A stretch of DNA of 64,000 nt from Scatosoma sp900555925 (lineage in GTDB: Bacteria; Bacillota; Clostridia; Christensenellales; Borkfalkiaceae). The stretch covers positions 62,001 through 126,000 of the forward strand of contig CAUGYD010000004.1 of assembly GCA_959603585.1 (NCBI GenBank). Reading direction: 5' to 3'. The stretch's first letter is position 1, and each line of letters starts with the position of its first letter. The position numbers and the translations under genes were made by a program. The notes under the pieces were generated by a model. The model searched no databases and was not told where the DNA came from. It was given only the letters and a program-made list of their open reading frames with translations. Shown one piece after another: positions 51,402 to 60,380 of this stretch.

Positions 51402-51935
51402 ATGGAGCTTACAGAAAAAACTGTGCAAAAAAATTATGTCTATCGCGGGAAAATTATTTCCGTCCGTGCCGACGACGCTCTCCGTCCGGACGGGAAACCC
51501 TGTAAAAGAGAGATAGTGGAACACTCCGGCGGGGCCTGTGTGCTCTATTCGGAGGACGGAAAAATTTTATTGGTCAAACAATATCGATACGCTTACGGAG
51601 AGACGATTTATGAGATTCCCGCGGGCAAGCTCAATGCGGGAGAGGAACCGGCCCTTGCAGCAGCTAGGGAGCTGGAAGAGGAGGCGGGAATCCGTGCGGA
51701 TTGTTTGACGCTTCTGTTTACGATGTATCCCACTCCCGGATATACGAACGAAAAGATTTATATTTATCGTGCCGAAAGCGGAACGCATACCTCCGCCCAC
51801 CTCGACGAGGGAGAATTTCTGACGGCGGAGTTTCTGCCCGAAGAAACGGTTAAGCGTATGTTGGAAAGCGGAGAAATTAATGACGGAAAGACGATTATCG
51901 CTTTACAGGCTTACTTTCTGTCCTTGAAAAATTGA
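51402..51935 (+). CDS. Nudix hydrolase, ADP-ribose pyrophosphatase type
   Basis: 177 residues. A complete Nudix box begins at Gly of AGKLNAGEE and runs through AARELEEEAGI (about residues 74-97) with all metal-binding glutamates. YPTPGYTNEKIYIY after it is typical of ADP-ribose pyrophosphatases. Hydrolyses ADP-ribose to AMP and ribose 5-phosphate. TATAAT at 51340-51345 marks a probable promoter. Confidence 0.92.
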   Translation: MELTEKTVQKNYVYRGKIISVRADDALRPDGKPCKREIVEHSGGACVLYSEDGKILLVKQYRYAYGETIYEIPAGKLNAGEEPALAAARELEEEAGIRADCLTLLFTMYPTPGYTNEKIYIYRAESGTHTSAHLDEGEFLTAEFLPEETVKRMLESGEINDGKTIIALQAYFLSLKN

Positions 51936-51990
51936 AAATACAGAAAACGCGCTTTATCAGAGAGAATTCAAAACCCAATTTCAGACAGCC

Positions 51991-52022
51991 AAGCCCCCGA
52001 CGAATACTTGCGTCGGGGGCTT
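51991..52022. terminator. Bidirectional terminator
   Basis: Perfect 12-bp stem AAGCCCCCGACG/CGTCGGGGGCTT with an 8-base loop, followed by GTTATATTTT on the + strand. Between the convergent Nudix and AraC genes. Confidence 0.85.
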
Positions 52023-52120
52023 GTTATATTTTGGCGTACGAATATATATATATATATTGTCTGTTATTCCGCTTGATTTTCGAGCGTCCGTTTTTCCGTC
52101 CGAGAGCTTTGAGTCGTCTG

Positions 52121-52990
52121 TTACGTTGTCCGCATATTTTTTCGGTAATCCGTAGGCGAAATATCGTTGAGGTCTTTGAATTTTTTTGCGAAAAAAGAAG
52201 GAGAAGCAAATCCTACCGCGTTTGCGACGGAAGTCACATTGAGATCTGTGGTACGCAATAATATTTTTGCTTCCTGTATACGCTTTTGATTGAGATAGCG
52301 TATGGGGGAAACTCCGTAGGCCTGGGTGAAGAAATGAATTAAATGAAATTTATTGATAAAAGCCTTTTGCGCCAATTCGTCCAATGTCAAATCGAAAGCA
52401 AAATGCCGATCGATATACTGCTTTACAAAGACGATTTCTTTGGTTGCGTTTCGGTTGTCTACCGTTTCAGAGAACGAAAGATCGTTCGTCCGAAGTATGG
52501 GAATCAACAGACAGCAAAGCCGATGATATACCATCAATTCATAGTAAGGCGCCTTTTGCTCGAATTCATCCGCTATTTTTTGTACATATCCGAGCGTTCT
52601 TTCGCTGTATTCGGGATTGTGAAATACGGGACAAAAGCCACCGTTCTCCGCGAGCGTATCGTGTCGGGGGGGGGGTGATTTTTGGCGAGCAGATAAAGAG
52701 ATATTATCGATTCCGAAAATATAATATTTGAGCGGATTTTTCGGGGAAGAAGTTTCCGTATGTATGGTGTACGGATTGATGATGACAAAATCGCCGCGCG
52801 TCAAAGAAAACGCCTGCGTATCGATGATAAATTCTCCCTTACCGTCAAAGACGTATAAAAGTTCCAAAAAGGGATGATAATGCGGGGTGGAATGCCAATC
52901 GTCCCCGTATTCCGACTGAGTCAGATATAAAAGCTTCGGCTTGAAATTGTTGAGTTCCTCATCGGAAAATTCATAGCGTATACTGCTCAT
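52121..52990 (-). CDS. AraC-family regulator with in-frame C10 tract
   Basis: 289 residues. Cupin-type N-terminus (HSTPHYHPFLELLYVFDGKGEF) and AraC helix-turn-helix pair (TLDELAQKAFINKFHLIHFFTQAYG; NVTSVANAVGFASPSFFAKKFKDL; DISPTDYR). In the linker near residue 107 ten C on the coding strand encode Pro-Pro-Pro; the frame is intact in this sequence, but any slip of one base would truncate the protein before its DNA-binding domain. Divergent from the galacto-N-biose operon at 53247, its likely target. Confidence 0.92.
   Translation of the reverse strand: MSSIRYEFSDEELNNFKPKLLYLTQSEYGDDWHSTPHYHPFLELLYVFDGKGEFIIDTQAFSLTRGDFVIINPYTIHTETSSPKNPLKYYIFGIDNISLSARQKSPPPRHDTLAENGGFCPVFHNPEYSERTLGYVQKIADEFEQKAPYYELMVYHRLCCLLIPILRTNDLSFSETVDNRNATKEIVFVKQYIDRHFAFDLTLDELAQKAFINKFHLIHFFTQAYGVSPIRYLNQKRIQEAKILLRTTDLNVTSVANAVGFASPSFFAKKFKDLNDISPTDYRKNMRTT
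52666..52675 (-). repeat. C10 (G10 on + strand) homopolymer inside the AraC gene
   Basis: Ten G on the + strand after GTC, the third such tract of the window. The register is ON here. Confidence 0.95.
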
Positions 52991-53171
52991 ATTGGAATTC
53001 GCCCCTTACTCTGTTACAGATATTATAACATAAAAAAAACTTTTCGTCAAGATGAAAATAGAAATTATATATTGATACATTTTATCGTTTGATTGGTATA
53101 TAATTGTTCGTTTTTCAGAAAAATATCTGTATGTAACCGCAATTTTTTGATAGAACGGCGCAACTTTGTTA

Positions 53172-53200
53172 TTGAAAGAGGGAATTTTTTCCTTTACAAT
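53172..53200 (+). promoter_or_regulatory. Promoter of the galacto-N-biose operon
   Basis: TTGAAA (53172-53177), 17-bp spacer, TACAAT (53195-53200), 46 bp before the binding-protein gene. The AT-rich 250 bp divergent region probably holds AraC sites; no clear repeat pair stands out. Confidence 0.65.
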
Positions 53201-53246
53201 ATAGACAAGATAACGCGGAAAAAGCGAATATCTGAGGAGGAAAGTT

Positions 53247-54701
53247 ATGAATAAAAAATTTGTAGCGTTAATCAGTTCGGTTGTGATGTTGGGAAGCTCG
53301 ATAGCTCTTGCGGCGTGCGGCGATGATAACAAGAATCAGTTTACCGTCGCCTATCTTTCGGGCGGCCGCGGCGAAACCTATGTCGAGAGGCTGTACGAGG
53401 AATTCCAGAAGACAGACGTCTATAAAGACTACCTCAAAGAAAAGGGACTCGAAGATCTTAAACTCAACGTCATCAAGGGCGGTGCGGATAACGTAACGGG
53501 AGACGTACGGAATGCTCTGAATACGGGAACGAAAGTCGACGTACTGTTTCTGAACTTCGGAATGACGGGCGTGGATTTGACGGAAAGCCTCGTCCGCAGC
53601 AAACAGTTGACGGATTTGACCTCGCTGCTCGACGAAAAGGTCTACGGAGAGGAAACGACGCTGGGAGACAAGCTCGTTCCGGGGCTTTTGGAAAACTATA
53701 CGACTAAGCCGTACGGCGACGGAAAAGTTTATACGCTTCCCGCATTCTACTCCCCGACGGGGCTTTGGTACGATGCGTCGAGATTCAACGAAAACGGCAC
53801 GGACGGCAAATATAAGCTCCCGACGACCTGGGAGGAATTCTGGGCGCTCGGCGACGAGTTGAACGACGCAATTGAAGCGAACGGAAATAAAGTCGACGGA
53901 GAACATCCCGCACTGTTCACCTATCCCACCGCAGGTTATTTCGACGGGTTTATTTATGCTGCGGTCGCAGGAATTGCAGGAGAGGAAAAGTTCCTCGATA
54001 TGCTCGGTTATACGGACGGGATTTGGGAAGACGCCGATATAAAAAATGCTTTGAGCGTCGTCGTCAAGCTCCGTAATTATCTCGAACCGAATACGGTCGC
54101 TCAGGCGAACACCGATTTCAAAAAGAATCAACAGGCAGTCATAGGCACTCAGGACGGAAAATCGAAAGGTACCGCTCTGTTTATTCCCAACGGCGACTGG
54201 CTGCCCTCCGAAATGTCGGCAAGCACCCCGAAAGACTACAAATGGGGATTCATGGCTCTGCCCAAGAAAGATGCAAGTTCCAAGAGCTACGTGAATACTT
54301 TCCTTGAAAACGTCTATCTGCATAAAGATGGGGCACATGGCGAACTTGCGAAAGAGTTCCTGCTCTATTATTTCAGCGATACGGGCGCGAAGATCGTCGC
54401 GGAGGAATCCAAAGCGATTATTCCCACGCAGGATGCTTTGAAGAATGCTAAGGAAAACAAGATTCCCGATTCCACGATAGAACTTTACAATGCATATAAC
54501 GGCAACGGCGCGGTATCGGGCAGCTTTGTGGCGACCGACGAAGTTCCGGGACTTAAATGGAGCGACGTATTGTTCAACGACCTCAACGATAAAGTATTCA
54601 ATTCCAGCAACGCGAGCAAAACGGACGAAACCCTTCTGAACGAATGGATCGCCAGGTTGGAAGAAGCCAGCGATAAGTTGCGGGCAAAAATCATTAAGTA
54701 A
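53247..54701 (+). CDS. Sugar ABC transporter solute-binding lipoprotein
   Basis: 484 residues. Signal peptide with lipobox LAAC (Cys ~24). Type 1 family carbohydrate-binding protein: YVERLYEEFQKT, GTKVDVLFLNFG, YTLPAFYSPTGLWYDASRF, then a C-terminal domain with EEFWALGDELNDAI. Encoded ahead of two permeases and a GH112 phosphorylase, so the ligand is probably galacto-N-biose or lacto-N-biose (inference). Strong GAGGAGGAAAG site. Confidence 0.93.
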   Translation: MNKKFVALISSVVMLGSSIALAACGDDNKNQFTVAYLSGGRGETYVERLYEEFQKTDVYKDYLKEKGLEDLKLNVIKGGADNVTGDVRNALNTGTKVDVLFLNFGMTGVDLTESLVRSKQLTDLTSLLDEKVYGEETTLGDKLVPGLLENYTTKPYGDGKVYTLPAFYSPTGLWYDASRFNENGTDGKYKLPTTWEEFWALGDELNDAIEANGNKVDGEHPALFTYPTAGYFDGFIYAAVAGIAGEEKFLDMLGYTDGIWEDADIKNALSVVVKLRNYLEPNTVAQANTDFKKNQQAVIGTQDGKSKGTALFIPNGDWLPSEMSASTPKDYKWGFMALPKKDASSKSYVNTFLENVYLHKDGAHGELAKEFLLYYFSDTGAKIVAEESKAIIPTQDALKNAKENKIPDSTIELYNAYNGNGAVSGSFVATDEVPGLKWSDVLFNDLNDKVFNSSNASKTDETLLNEWIARLEEASDKLRAKIIK

Positions 54702-54721
54702 CGATTGAATGGAACCGAGCA

Positions 54722-54745
54722 GGGAGGAAGGAGGCTCTTCCTCCC
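54722..54745 (+). other. Hairpin between binding-protein and permease genes
   Basis: Perfect 9-bp stem GGGAGGAAG/CTTCCTCCC with a six-base loop, followed by TTGATTTTC. Such weak intra-operon hairpins usually protect or partly terminate mRNA so that the binding protein is made in excess of the permeases. Confidence 0.7.
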
Positions 54746-54767
54746 TTGATTTTCAAAAAGGAGGCAG

Positions 54768-55718
54768 ATGATGGAAAATTTGTCTACGGAAGTACCCGCC
54801 GAGAAGACCGCGGGCGAAAAAGTATTCAAAAAAATTGACAGAGAAAAGCGAAGAGCGGACAAAGCTCGTACGGGGTTTATTATTGCGACGGTCGTTCCTT
54901 CGCTTGTTTTGTTCCTGTTGTTCGTCATACTTCCCGTATTCAATATGCTGTATACGTCCTTTTTCAGCTGGGACGGCATAGGGGATAAAGTATTTATTAA
55001 AACCGAAAACTACGAAGTATTGTTTCATAACGAAGATTTTTGGTCGGCGTTCAAGAATACGCTTTTTCTTATTTTCTTCGTAACGATCTTTACGATAGGC
55101 TTTGCGTTGTTTTTTGCGGCGGTGCTTTCTAAGGGGAAAACAAAAGGAAAAACTTTTTTCCGTATCGTATTCTATATCCCGAATATTTTGTCCATTGTCG
55201 TCATTTCCGCTATTTTTTCTGCGGTATTCGCTCCCTCTTACGGCGTGATCGGCGCGATAGCGAAACTTTTCGATAAGGCGTATACGGGTTGGCTGGGGGA
55301 CATGGACGCGGTTATGTGGTGTATTACTTTCGCCATGGTCTGGCAGGCCGTAGGGTATTATATGGTCATGTATATCGCGGGGATGGACGGCGTCCCCGAC
55401 CACCTTTACGAAGCCGCGGATCTCGAAGGATGCAGTAAAATTCGTCAGTTCTTCATGATTACGGTGCCTTTGACTTGGGACGTAATCCGTACCACGCTCA
55501 CGTTCTTTATTATCAGTACGATCAATATGAGCTTCCTGTTCGTGGACGCGATGACGCAGGGGCAGGCGAATTCTCACGTGTTGCTTTCGTATATGTATAG
55601 TTTCTTCGGTTCTCAATACGGTTATGCCATGGCAATCGGAATGGTTGTGTTCGTGTTCGCGTACGGGGTTTCCCTGATTGTTCAATTTTTGACCCGCCGT
55701 GAAACGGTACAATATTGA
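54768..55718 (+). CDS. Sugar ABC transporter permease, MalF type
   Basis: 316 residues, six membrane helices (first ~40-62). EAA loop near ~222 (HLYEAADLEGCSKIRQFFMI). Starts at ATG 54768 behind AAGGAGG. First permease of the galacto-N-biose-type importer. Confidence 0.93.
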   Translation: MMENLSTEVPAEKTAGEKVFKKIDREKRRADKARTGFIIATVVPSLVLFLLFVILPVFNMLYTSFFSWDGIGDKVFIKTENYEVLFHNEDFWSAFKNTLFLIFFVTIFTIGFALFFAAVLSKGKTKGKTFFRIVFYIPNILSIVVISAIFSAVFAPSYGVIGAIAKLFDKAYTGWLGDMDAVMWCITFAMVWQAVGYYMVMYIAGMDGVPDHLYEAADLEGCSKIRQFFMITVPLTWDVIRTTLTFFIISTINMSFLFVDAMTQGQANSHVLLSYMYSFFGSQYGYAMAIGMVVFVFAYGVSLIVQFLTRRETVQY

Positions 55719-55730
55719 CGGGAGGAAAAT

Positions 55731-56630
55731 ATGATGGAAAATCAGATAAAAAATCAATCGGGTTTCTCCTGGGAGAAAGTAGGGCGTTATGCTGCGAAAA
55801 TTTTCAAATATGCTTTGCTTATTGTATTCGCGCTCCTTATTCTGCTGCCGCTTTTCTGGGTGGTCATGTCCTCCTTAAAAACGACGCAGGAAATCAATTC
55901 CAACGCATTCTCTTTCCCGAAACAATTTTATTTTCAGAACTATGTCAATGCATGGAACAGAGCGAGCATGGGTACGTATTTCGGAAATTCGATTTTTCTG
56001 ACAGCCGCGAGTCTTGCGTTGCTCGTCCTTCTTGCGGTGCCTTGTTCCTATACGCTTGCACGTTTCAAATTCCGAGGTTCAAAAGCCATAAGCCTCATTT
56101 TTATGGCGGGGTTATTTATCAATATCAATTATATTGTCCTGCCCCTTCATATCATGTTGTTCAATTTCGGCAAGGCGATAGGAATCGGGGCAAATATGAC
56201 GAATAACTATTTTACCGTTATCGTACTGTACGCTTCCACGAGTCTTTCGTTCAGCATATATCTCATGAACAGTTATTTCAAAGCGCTTTCGCCCAGTTTC
56301 GAGGAGGCTGCGAAAATTGACGGATGCGGATATTTCAAAACTTTTTTATATGTTTGTGCTCCGCTTGCAATGCCGAGTATTCTGACGGTTATCCTCTTCA
56401 ATTTCCTGTCCTATTGGAACGAGTATATTTTGGCGAATACTTTCTTGGATAAGGCAAAAGCGACGCTTCCCGTCGGGTTGCTCAGAATCATGCGGGAATC
56501 GAAAGTCGCCGACGACCTCGGAAGAATGTATGCGGGGCTTATGATTGTCATTATCCCGGTACTCATCGTATATTCTTTCGTGCAGGGACAGCTGACGAAG
56601 GGAATCACGGTCGGGGGCGTAAAGGGATAA
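55731..56630 (+). CDS. Sugar ABC transporter permease, MalG type
   Basis: 299 residues, six helices. EAA loop near ~190 (SFEEAAKIDGCGYFKTFLYV), C-terminus FVQGQLTKGITVGGVKG typical of MalG. GGGAGGAAAAT site, 12 bp after the partner permease. No ATPase gene follows; a shared one is presumed elsewhere. Confidence 0.94.
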   Translation: MMENQIKNQSGFSWEKVGRYAAKIFKYALLIVFALLILLPLFWVVMSSLKTTQEINSNAFSFPKQFYFQNYVNAWNRASMGTYFGNSIFLTAASLALLVLLAVPCSYTLARFKFRGSKAISLIFMAGLFININYIVLPLHIMLFNFGKAIGIGANMTNNYFTVIVLYASTSLSFSIYLMNSYFKALSPSFEEAAKIDGCGYFKTFLYVCAPLAMPSILTVILFNFLSYWNEYILANTFLDKAKATLPVGLLRIMRESKVADDLGRMYAGLMIVIIPVLIVYSFVQGQLTKGITVGGVKG

Positions 56631-56708
56631 TACCTTTGAAAGAGCGATTTTTATAAAAGAATATTTGCATAAGGGCAAAGTTTTGCCCGATTTATCGGAG
56701 ACAGAAAT

Positions 56709-58868
56709 ATGAAAAAGAAAACTTTTGGAGGAGGTCTCACGATTCCCACCGAAACGGGATTCGTAGACGAGACATTGAAACTTTTGGAACGTTGGGGCGC
56801 AGATGCGGTGCGCGATTGCGACGGAACCGCCATGCCCGATGAAATCAAGCGAGCGGGATATAAAATTTATTCGACCTATTTCGTTGCTCGCGGCGATAAC
56901 GAATTTGCAAAGACCGTGCCCGATGAGAGGACACATTTCTTCGTATGCAGCGAATATATCGCCGCAGCGGAGGAAACACTGGTCGTGGATATTTTACGCG
57001 GATATTTCAAGCAACAGATTCAACCGGAATACGATTGCGACATGAGCAAGTATTGGGAGGTTATCGACCGCACGACGGGAGAGATAGTTCCCGTGTCCGA
57101 TTGGTCGGCGGATAAGGAAAGCAATTTGGTGACGATTCAAAATTGTAAAAAGTTCCACCAGTATTCCGTTTCGTTTCTTGCCCGCGCCATTTGGGACAGT
57201 ACGCAGATGTATAATTACATCACGAATCATTGGACGAAAGACAAGGATTTGCCGTTTGACGCGCGTTGTAAAAAGACGGGAGAATACATCGTAAAGCGCA
57301 TGGAAAAATGGCTGGACGAACATCCCGATACGGACGTGGTACGCTTTACGACGTTTTTCTATCACTTCACGTTGTTATTCAATCATATCGGGAAGGAAAA
57401 ATTTGTCGATTGGTTCGGTTATAGCGGTTCTGTCAGTGTGGAAGCGCTGGAAGCGTTTGAAAAAGAATACGGTTATGCGCTTCGTCCGGAGGATATTATT
57501 GACGAAGGGTATTACAATTCCCCCTTCCGTGTACCGAGCAAGGCCTTCTCCGATTATATGGACTTTACCATGCGCTTTGTTTCTTCCACGGCTAAAAAGC
57601 TGGTGGAAAAGGTTCACGAAAAGGGCAGGGAAGCGATGATGTTCCTCGGCGATAATTGGATAGGCACCGAGCCTTACGGAAAGTATTTCCAAAGTATCGG
57701 ACTCGATGCAGTGGTCGGCAGTGTGGGCGGCGGAGTTACGGTGCGCATGCTGACGGATATTCCGGGACTTAAATATGTAGAAGGAAGATTCTTGCCGTAT
57801 TTCTTCCCCGATACGTTTTATGAGGGCGGAGAACCGACCAAGGAATTAAAAAAGAATTGGCGCACGGCGCGTAGGGCTATGCTGAAAAAGCCGCTCGACA
57901 GAATCGGTTACGGAGGGTATTTGAGTTTGGCCGCGAAATTTCCCGATTTTGTGGAGGAAGTCGAGCATATTGCAGATGAATTCAGAGAAATTTATCGTAA
58001 GGTAAAGGGAAATAATCCCTATTCCAATTTGAAAGTGGCCGTTATTAACGCATGGGGTAAAATTCGTTCATGGCAGTGCTTCATGGTCGCTCATGAGTTG
58101 TGGTATCAAAAAGTATATTCTTATCAAGGCATTTTGGAGGCGCTCAGCGGAATGCCGGCAGACGTAGAGTTCCTGAGCTTTGACGACGTATTAAACGGCG
58201 CATTGGAGGGATTTGATGTCGCAATCAATGCCGGAGACGCGGGAACGGCTTATTCGGGCGGAAAGTGCTGGAATAATCCCGACTTGGAAGCAAAGGTCAG
58301 GGAATGGGTTTATAACGGAGGCGGACTCATCGGCGTAGGGGAACCCTCTGCCTATCTCAAAAACGGCAGATATTTTGTCCTTTCCGATGTATTCGGAGTC
58401 GATAAAGAACTTGGATTTACGCTTTCCACGGATAAATATAACCTCGAAAAAGTAAGCGGGCATTTCATTTTGGAGGATGCGAAAGCTCCTCTCGATTACG
58501 GCGAGGGAATGAAGAGTATTTATGCGAAACCCGATACTTCGGTTTTGGATATATGCGGACAGGACGTATTCATGGCGGTGAACGATTACGGCAAGGGCAG
58601 AGCCTTTTATATGGCAGGGCTTCCTTATAATGTCCAGAACGAGCGCATTTTGTACCGTGCCTGTCATTATGTGGCCCATAAGGAAAAATTGCTTAAACGC
58701 TGGTATTGTGACGATACGGCCGTGACGGTGCAATATTATCCGCAGATCGGAGAATGTGCCCTCGTCAATAACGGAGATTCGGCGGTCGATACGACTTTCT
58801 ATGACGGAAACGGAAAAGCTGAAAAAATCTCCCTTTCGCCCGGAGAACTTCTCTGGCGCAAAGTATAA
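56709..58868 (+). CDS. 1,3-beta-galactosyl-N-acetylhexosamine phosphorylase, GH112
   Basis: 719 residues, the normal family length. Phosphorolyses galacto-N-biose or lacto-N-biose to galactose 1-phosphate and the N-acetylhexosamine. Family landmarks: GGLTIPTETGF…ERWGADAVRDCDGT, KYWEVIDRTTGEIVPVSDW, and FLGDNWIGTEPYG with Asp ~315, matching the catalytic acid of the Bifidobacterium enzyme. A glutamine-amidotransferase-like middle domain and a small beta end follow. Lacks a signal peptide: it acts on the sugar brought in by the preceding importer. No nahK, galT or galE genes follow, unlike the bifidobacterial cluster. Confidence 0.96.
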   Translation: MKKKTFGGGLTIPTETGFVDETLKLLERWGADAVRDCDGTAMPDEIKRAGYKIYSTYFVARGDNEFAKTVPDERTHFFVCSEYIAAAEETLVVDILRGYFKQQIQPEYDCDMSKYWEVIDRTTGEIVPVSDWSADKESNLVTIQNCKKFHQYSVSFLARAIWDSTQMYNYITNHWTKDKDLPFDARCKKTGEYIVKRMEKWLDEHPDTDVVRFTTFFYHFTLLFNHIGKEKFVDWFGYSGSVSVEALEAFEKEYGYALRPEDIIDEGYYNSPFRVPSKAFSDYMDFTMRFVSSTAKKLVEKVHEKGREAMMFLGDNWIGTEPYGKYFQSIGLDAVVGSVGGGVTVRMLTDIPGLKYVEGRFLPYFFPDTFYEGGEPTKELKKNWRTARRAMLKKPLDRIGYGGYLSLAAKFPDFVEEVEHIADEFREIYRKVKGNNPYSNLKVAVINAWGKIRSWQCFMVAHELWYQKVYSYQGILEALSGMPADVEFLSFDDVLNGALEGFDVAINAGDAGTAYSGGKCWNNPDLEAKVREWVYNGGGLIGVGEPSAYLKNGRYFVLSDVFGVDKELGFTLSTDKYNLEKVSGHFILEDAKAPLDYGEGMKSIYAKPDTSVLDICGQDVFMAVNDYGKGRAFYMAGLPYNVQNERILYRACHYVAHKEKLLKRWYCDDTAVTVQYYPQIGECALVNNGDSAVDTTFYDGNGKAEKISLSPGELLWRKV

Positions 58869-58882
58869 TCGGATATGATAAA

Positions 58883-58913
58883 AAACCGGACGAATTTTTT
58901 TCGTCCGGTTTTA
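58883..58913. terminator. Terminator of the galacto-N-biose operon
   Basis: Perfect 13-bp stem AAAACCGGACGAA/TTCGTCCGGTTTT with a five-T loop, 15 bp after the phosphorylase. Confidence 0.88.
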
Positions 58914-58939
58914 GTCTGATAAAAATACTCTTTCTCCGA

Positions 58940-58968
58940 TTGACTTTGTTCCGGTTTTTTTGTATAAT
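58940..58968 (+). promoter_or_regulatory. Promoter of the histidine phosphatase gene
   Basis: TTGACT (58940-58945), 17-bp spacer, TATAAT (58963-58968), 62 bp before the start codon. Confidence 0.8.
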
Positions 58969-59030
58969 GACGTTAGGAAAGCGAGTATGAAAAGCTCGGC
59001 TTCCGCTGCAATATCCACGGAGGTAAAGCT

Positions 59031-59756
59031 ATGAAACTTCTGATCATACGACACGGAGACCCCGATTACGTACACGATACCTTGACGGAAAAAGGAAAGA
59101 GAGAAGCTGAATTGCTCTCCCGAATGTTAGTAAAGGAAAAGATCGATTTTATTTATTGTTCTCCTTTGGGACGGGCCAAGGAAACTTGTGCCTATACGGC
59201 GGAAAAATTAAAAATGACGCCCGTAGTATGTCCTTGGCTGCAAGAATTTGACTATCGCGTTGAATTGCCCGACGGGGAAAAGAATCATTTGATTTGGGAT
59301 ATGCTTCCCGAATTTTGGACAGGGCGAAAGGAAATGTACGATAACGACTGCTGGCTGGATCAACCCTTTATGGAAACGGGGCATATCCGAGAACATTATC
59401 GTGACGTGATACAGGGGTTTGATGAACTGCTTGCAAAACATGGCTATATGCGGGAAGGGAAAATTTATCGCGCGGAAAATCCCAATCGAGATACCGTGGC
59501 GCTCTTTTGCCATTTCGGTTTAGAAACTGTATTGTTGTCGCGCCTGTTCAATATTCCTCCTACCGTCCTCGCTCATGTATTCGTAGCTCTGCCCACCTCC
59601 GTAACGACTTTATATACGGAAGAACGCCGCAAGGGAAAAGTTATATTCCGCTGCTGCGCCTTCGGAGAAACGACACATCTCTATATCGGAAAAGAAGCGC
59701 CTTCCTTTTCCGCACGCTTTTGCGAAACTTTCGATTCCGATGAAAGACATGACTAA
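59031..59756 (+). CDS. Histidine phosphatase family protein
   Basis: 241 residues. LLIIRHGDPDY is the RHG motif (catalytic His ~8), IYCSPLGRAKET the second Arg, and ALFCHFGLETVLLS the second His. Phosphoglycerate-mutase-like; members act on sugar or nucleotide phosphates. Ends with an extension of ~30 residues. GGAGGTAAAG site. Monocistronic. Confidence 0.88.
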   Translation: MKLLIIRHGDPDYVHDTLTEKGKREAELLSRMLVKEKIDFIYCSPLGRAKETCAYTAEKLKMTPVVCPWLQEFDYRVELPDGEKNHLIWDMLPEFWTGRKEMYDNDCWLDQPFMETGHIREHYRDVIQGFDELLAKHGYMREGKIYRAENPNRDTVALFCHFGLETVLLSRLFNIPPTVLAHVFVALPTSVTTLYTEERRKGKVIFRCCAFGETTHLYIGKEAPSFSARFCETFDSDERHD

Positions 59757-59989
59757 CTAAAAGTTAGATATTAGTATATTTCATTCCTTGAAGTATAACG
59801 AAAAAGATTTTTCTTTCATATGGGCAGGGTAGAGATGAGCGCTTTTTCAAAAAAGTAGAAAAGAAAAATTTTGAGATAAAATATTATATTTATTCACACA
59901 ATCAAATAAAATAACATGTTTTACAAATAAAATAAATGAGGAAGACTTCAAAAAAAGTAAATAAAATAAAGAAAAATATTCAATAACCA
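59757..59989. other. AT-rich intergenic stretch
   Basis: Strongly A-rich with no gene, hairpin or motif I can support before the promoter at 59990. Confidence 0.6.
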
Positions 59990-60018
59990 TTGACAAAGTG
60001 AAAAATGTGTGATATGAT
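59990..60018 (+). promoter_or_regulatory. Strong promoter of a small-protein gene
   Basis: TTGACA (59990-59995), 17-bp spacer, TATGAT (60013-60018). The leader that follows holds AGGTC-TTTT-GACCT (60065-60078). Confidence 0.8.
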
Positions 60019-60115
60019 TATATACAATAAAATATGCGGAAAGAAATTCGGTAAGTAATTGTTAAGGTCTTTTGACCTGATTAAATATCCGATAGAAAAA
60101 GTTGTGGGGAGAAGC

Positions 60116-60223
60116 ATGACTTTGGAAGAATCCAGCGAAGAGAAAGAGGAGCTGTTTCAAAGAGCTCCTTTTGAGAGATACAAAAGACAAAACAACGGAC
60201 GCGAATTCAGCATCGACGGATAA
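60116..60223 (+). CDS. Unannotated 35-residue small protein
   Basis: ATG 60116 to TAA 60221-60223 behind GGGGAGAAGC, an excellent ribosome site. The product is charged and hydrophilic: MTLEESSEEKEELFQRAPF, then ERYKRQNNGREFSIDG. It has its own consensus promoter about 100 bp upstream and a terminator that begins inside its last codons, so it is a complete monocistronic unit. Alternatively the transcript is a regulatory RNA (it contains AGGAGCT/AGCTCCT, 60151-60173) and the frame is incidental. No family recognised. Confidence 0.6.
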   Translation: MTLEESSEEKEELFQRAPFERYKRQNNGREFSIDG

Positions 60224-60259
60224 AGCCGATGCCGTTTTTACGTTCGTTGTTTTCTTTTT
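60191..60259 (+). terminator. Terminator of the small-protein gene
   Basis: Outer stem AACAACGGACG/CGTTCGTTGTT (60191-60201 with 60241-60251, one G-U), inner stem GCATCG/CGATGC, then TTCTTTTTT. Confidence 0.8.
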
Positions 60260-60322
60260 TAGGGAAAAAGGGAAAAAAGCAGAAAGATTTGCGGAAAATA
60301 TTTATAGGGGTTCTATGATAGA

Positions 60323-60353
60323 TTGACGCTTTTCGGCGGATAATAAATATAAT
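60323..60353 (+). promoter_or_regulatory. Probable promoter of the GlmU-like gene
   Basis: TTGACG (60323-60328) and TATAAT (60348-60353) with a 19-bp spacer, 28 bp before ATG 60381. Confidence 0.5.
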
Positions 60354-60380
60354 ATATCAGATAAAAACGGAGGAATGTGC

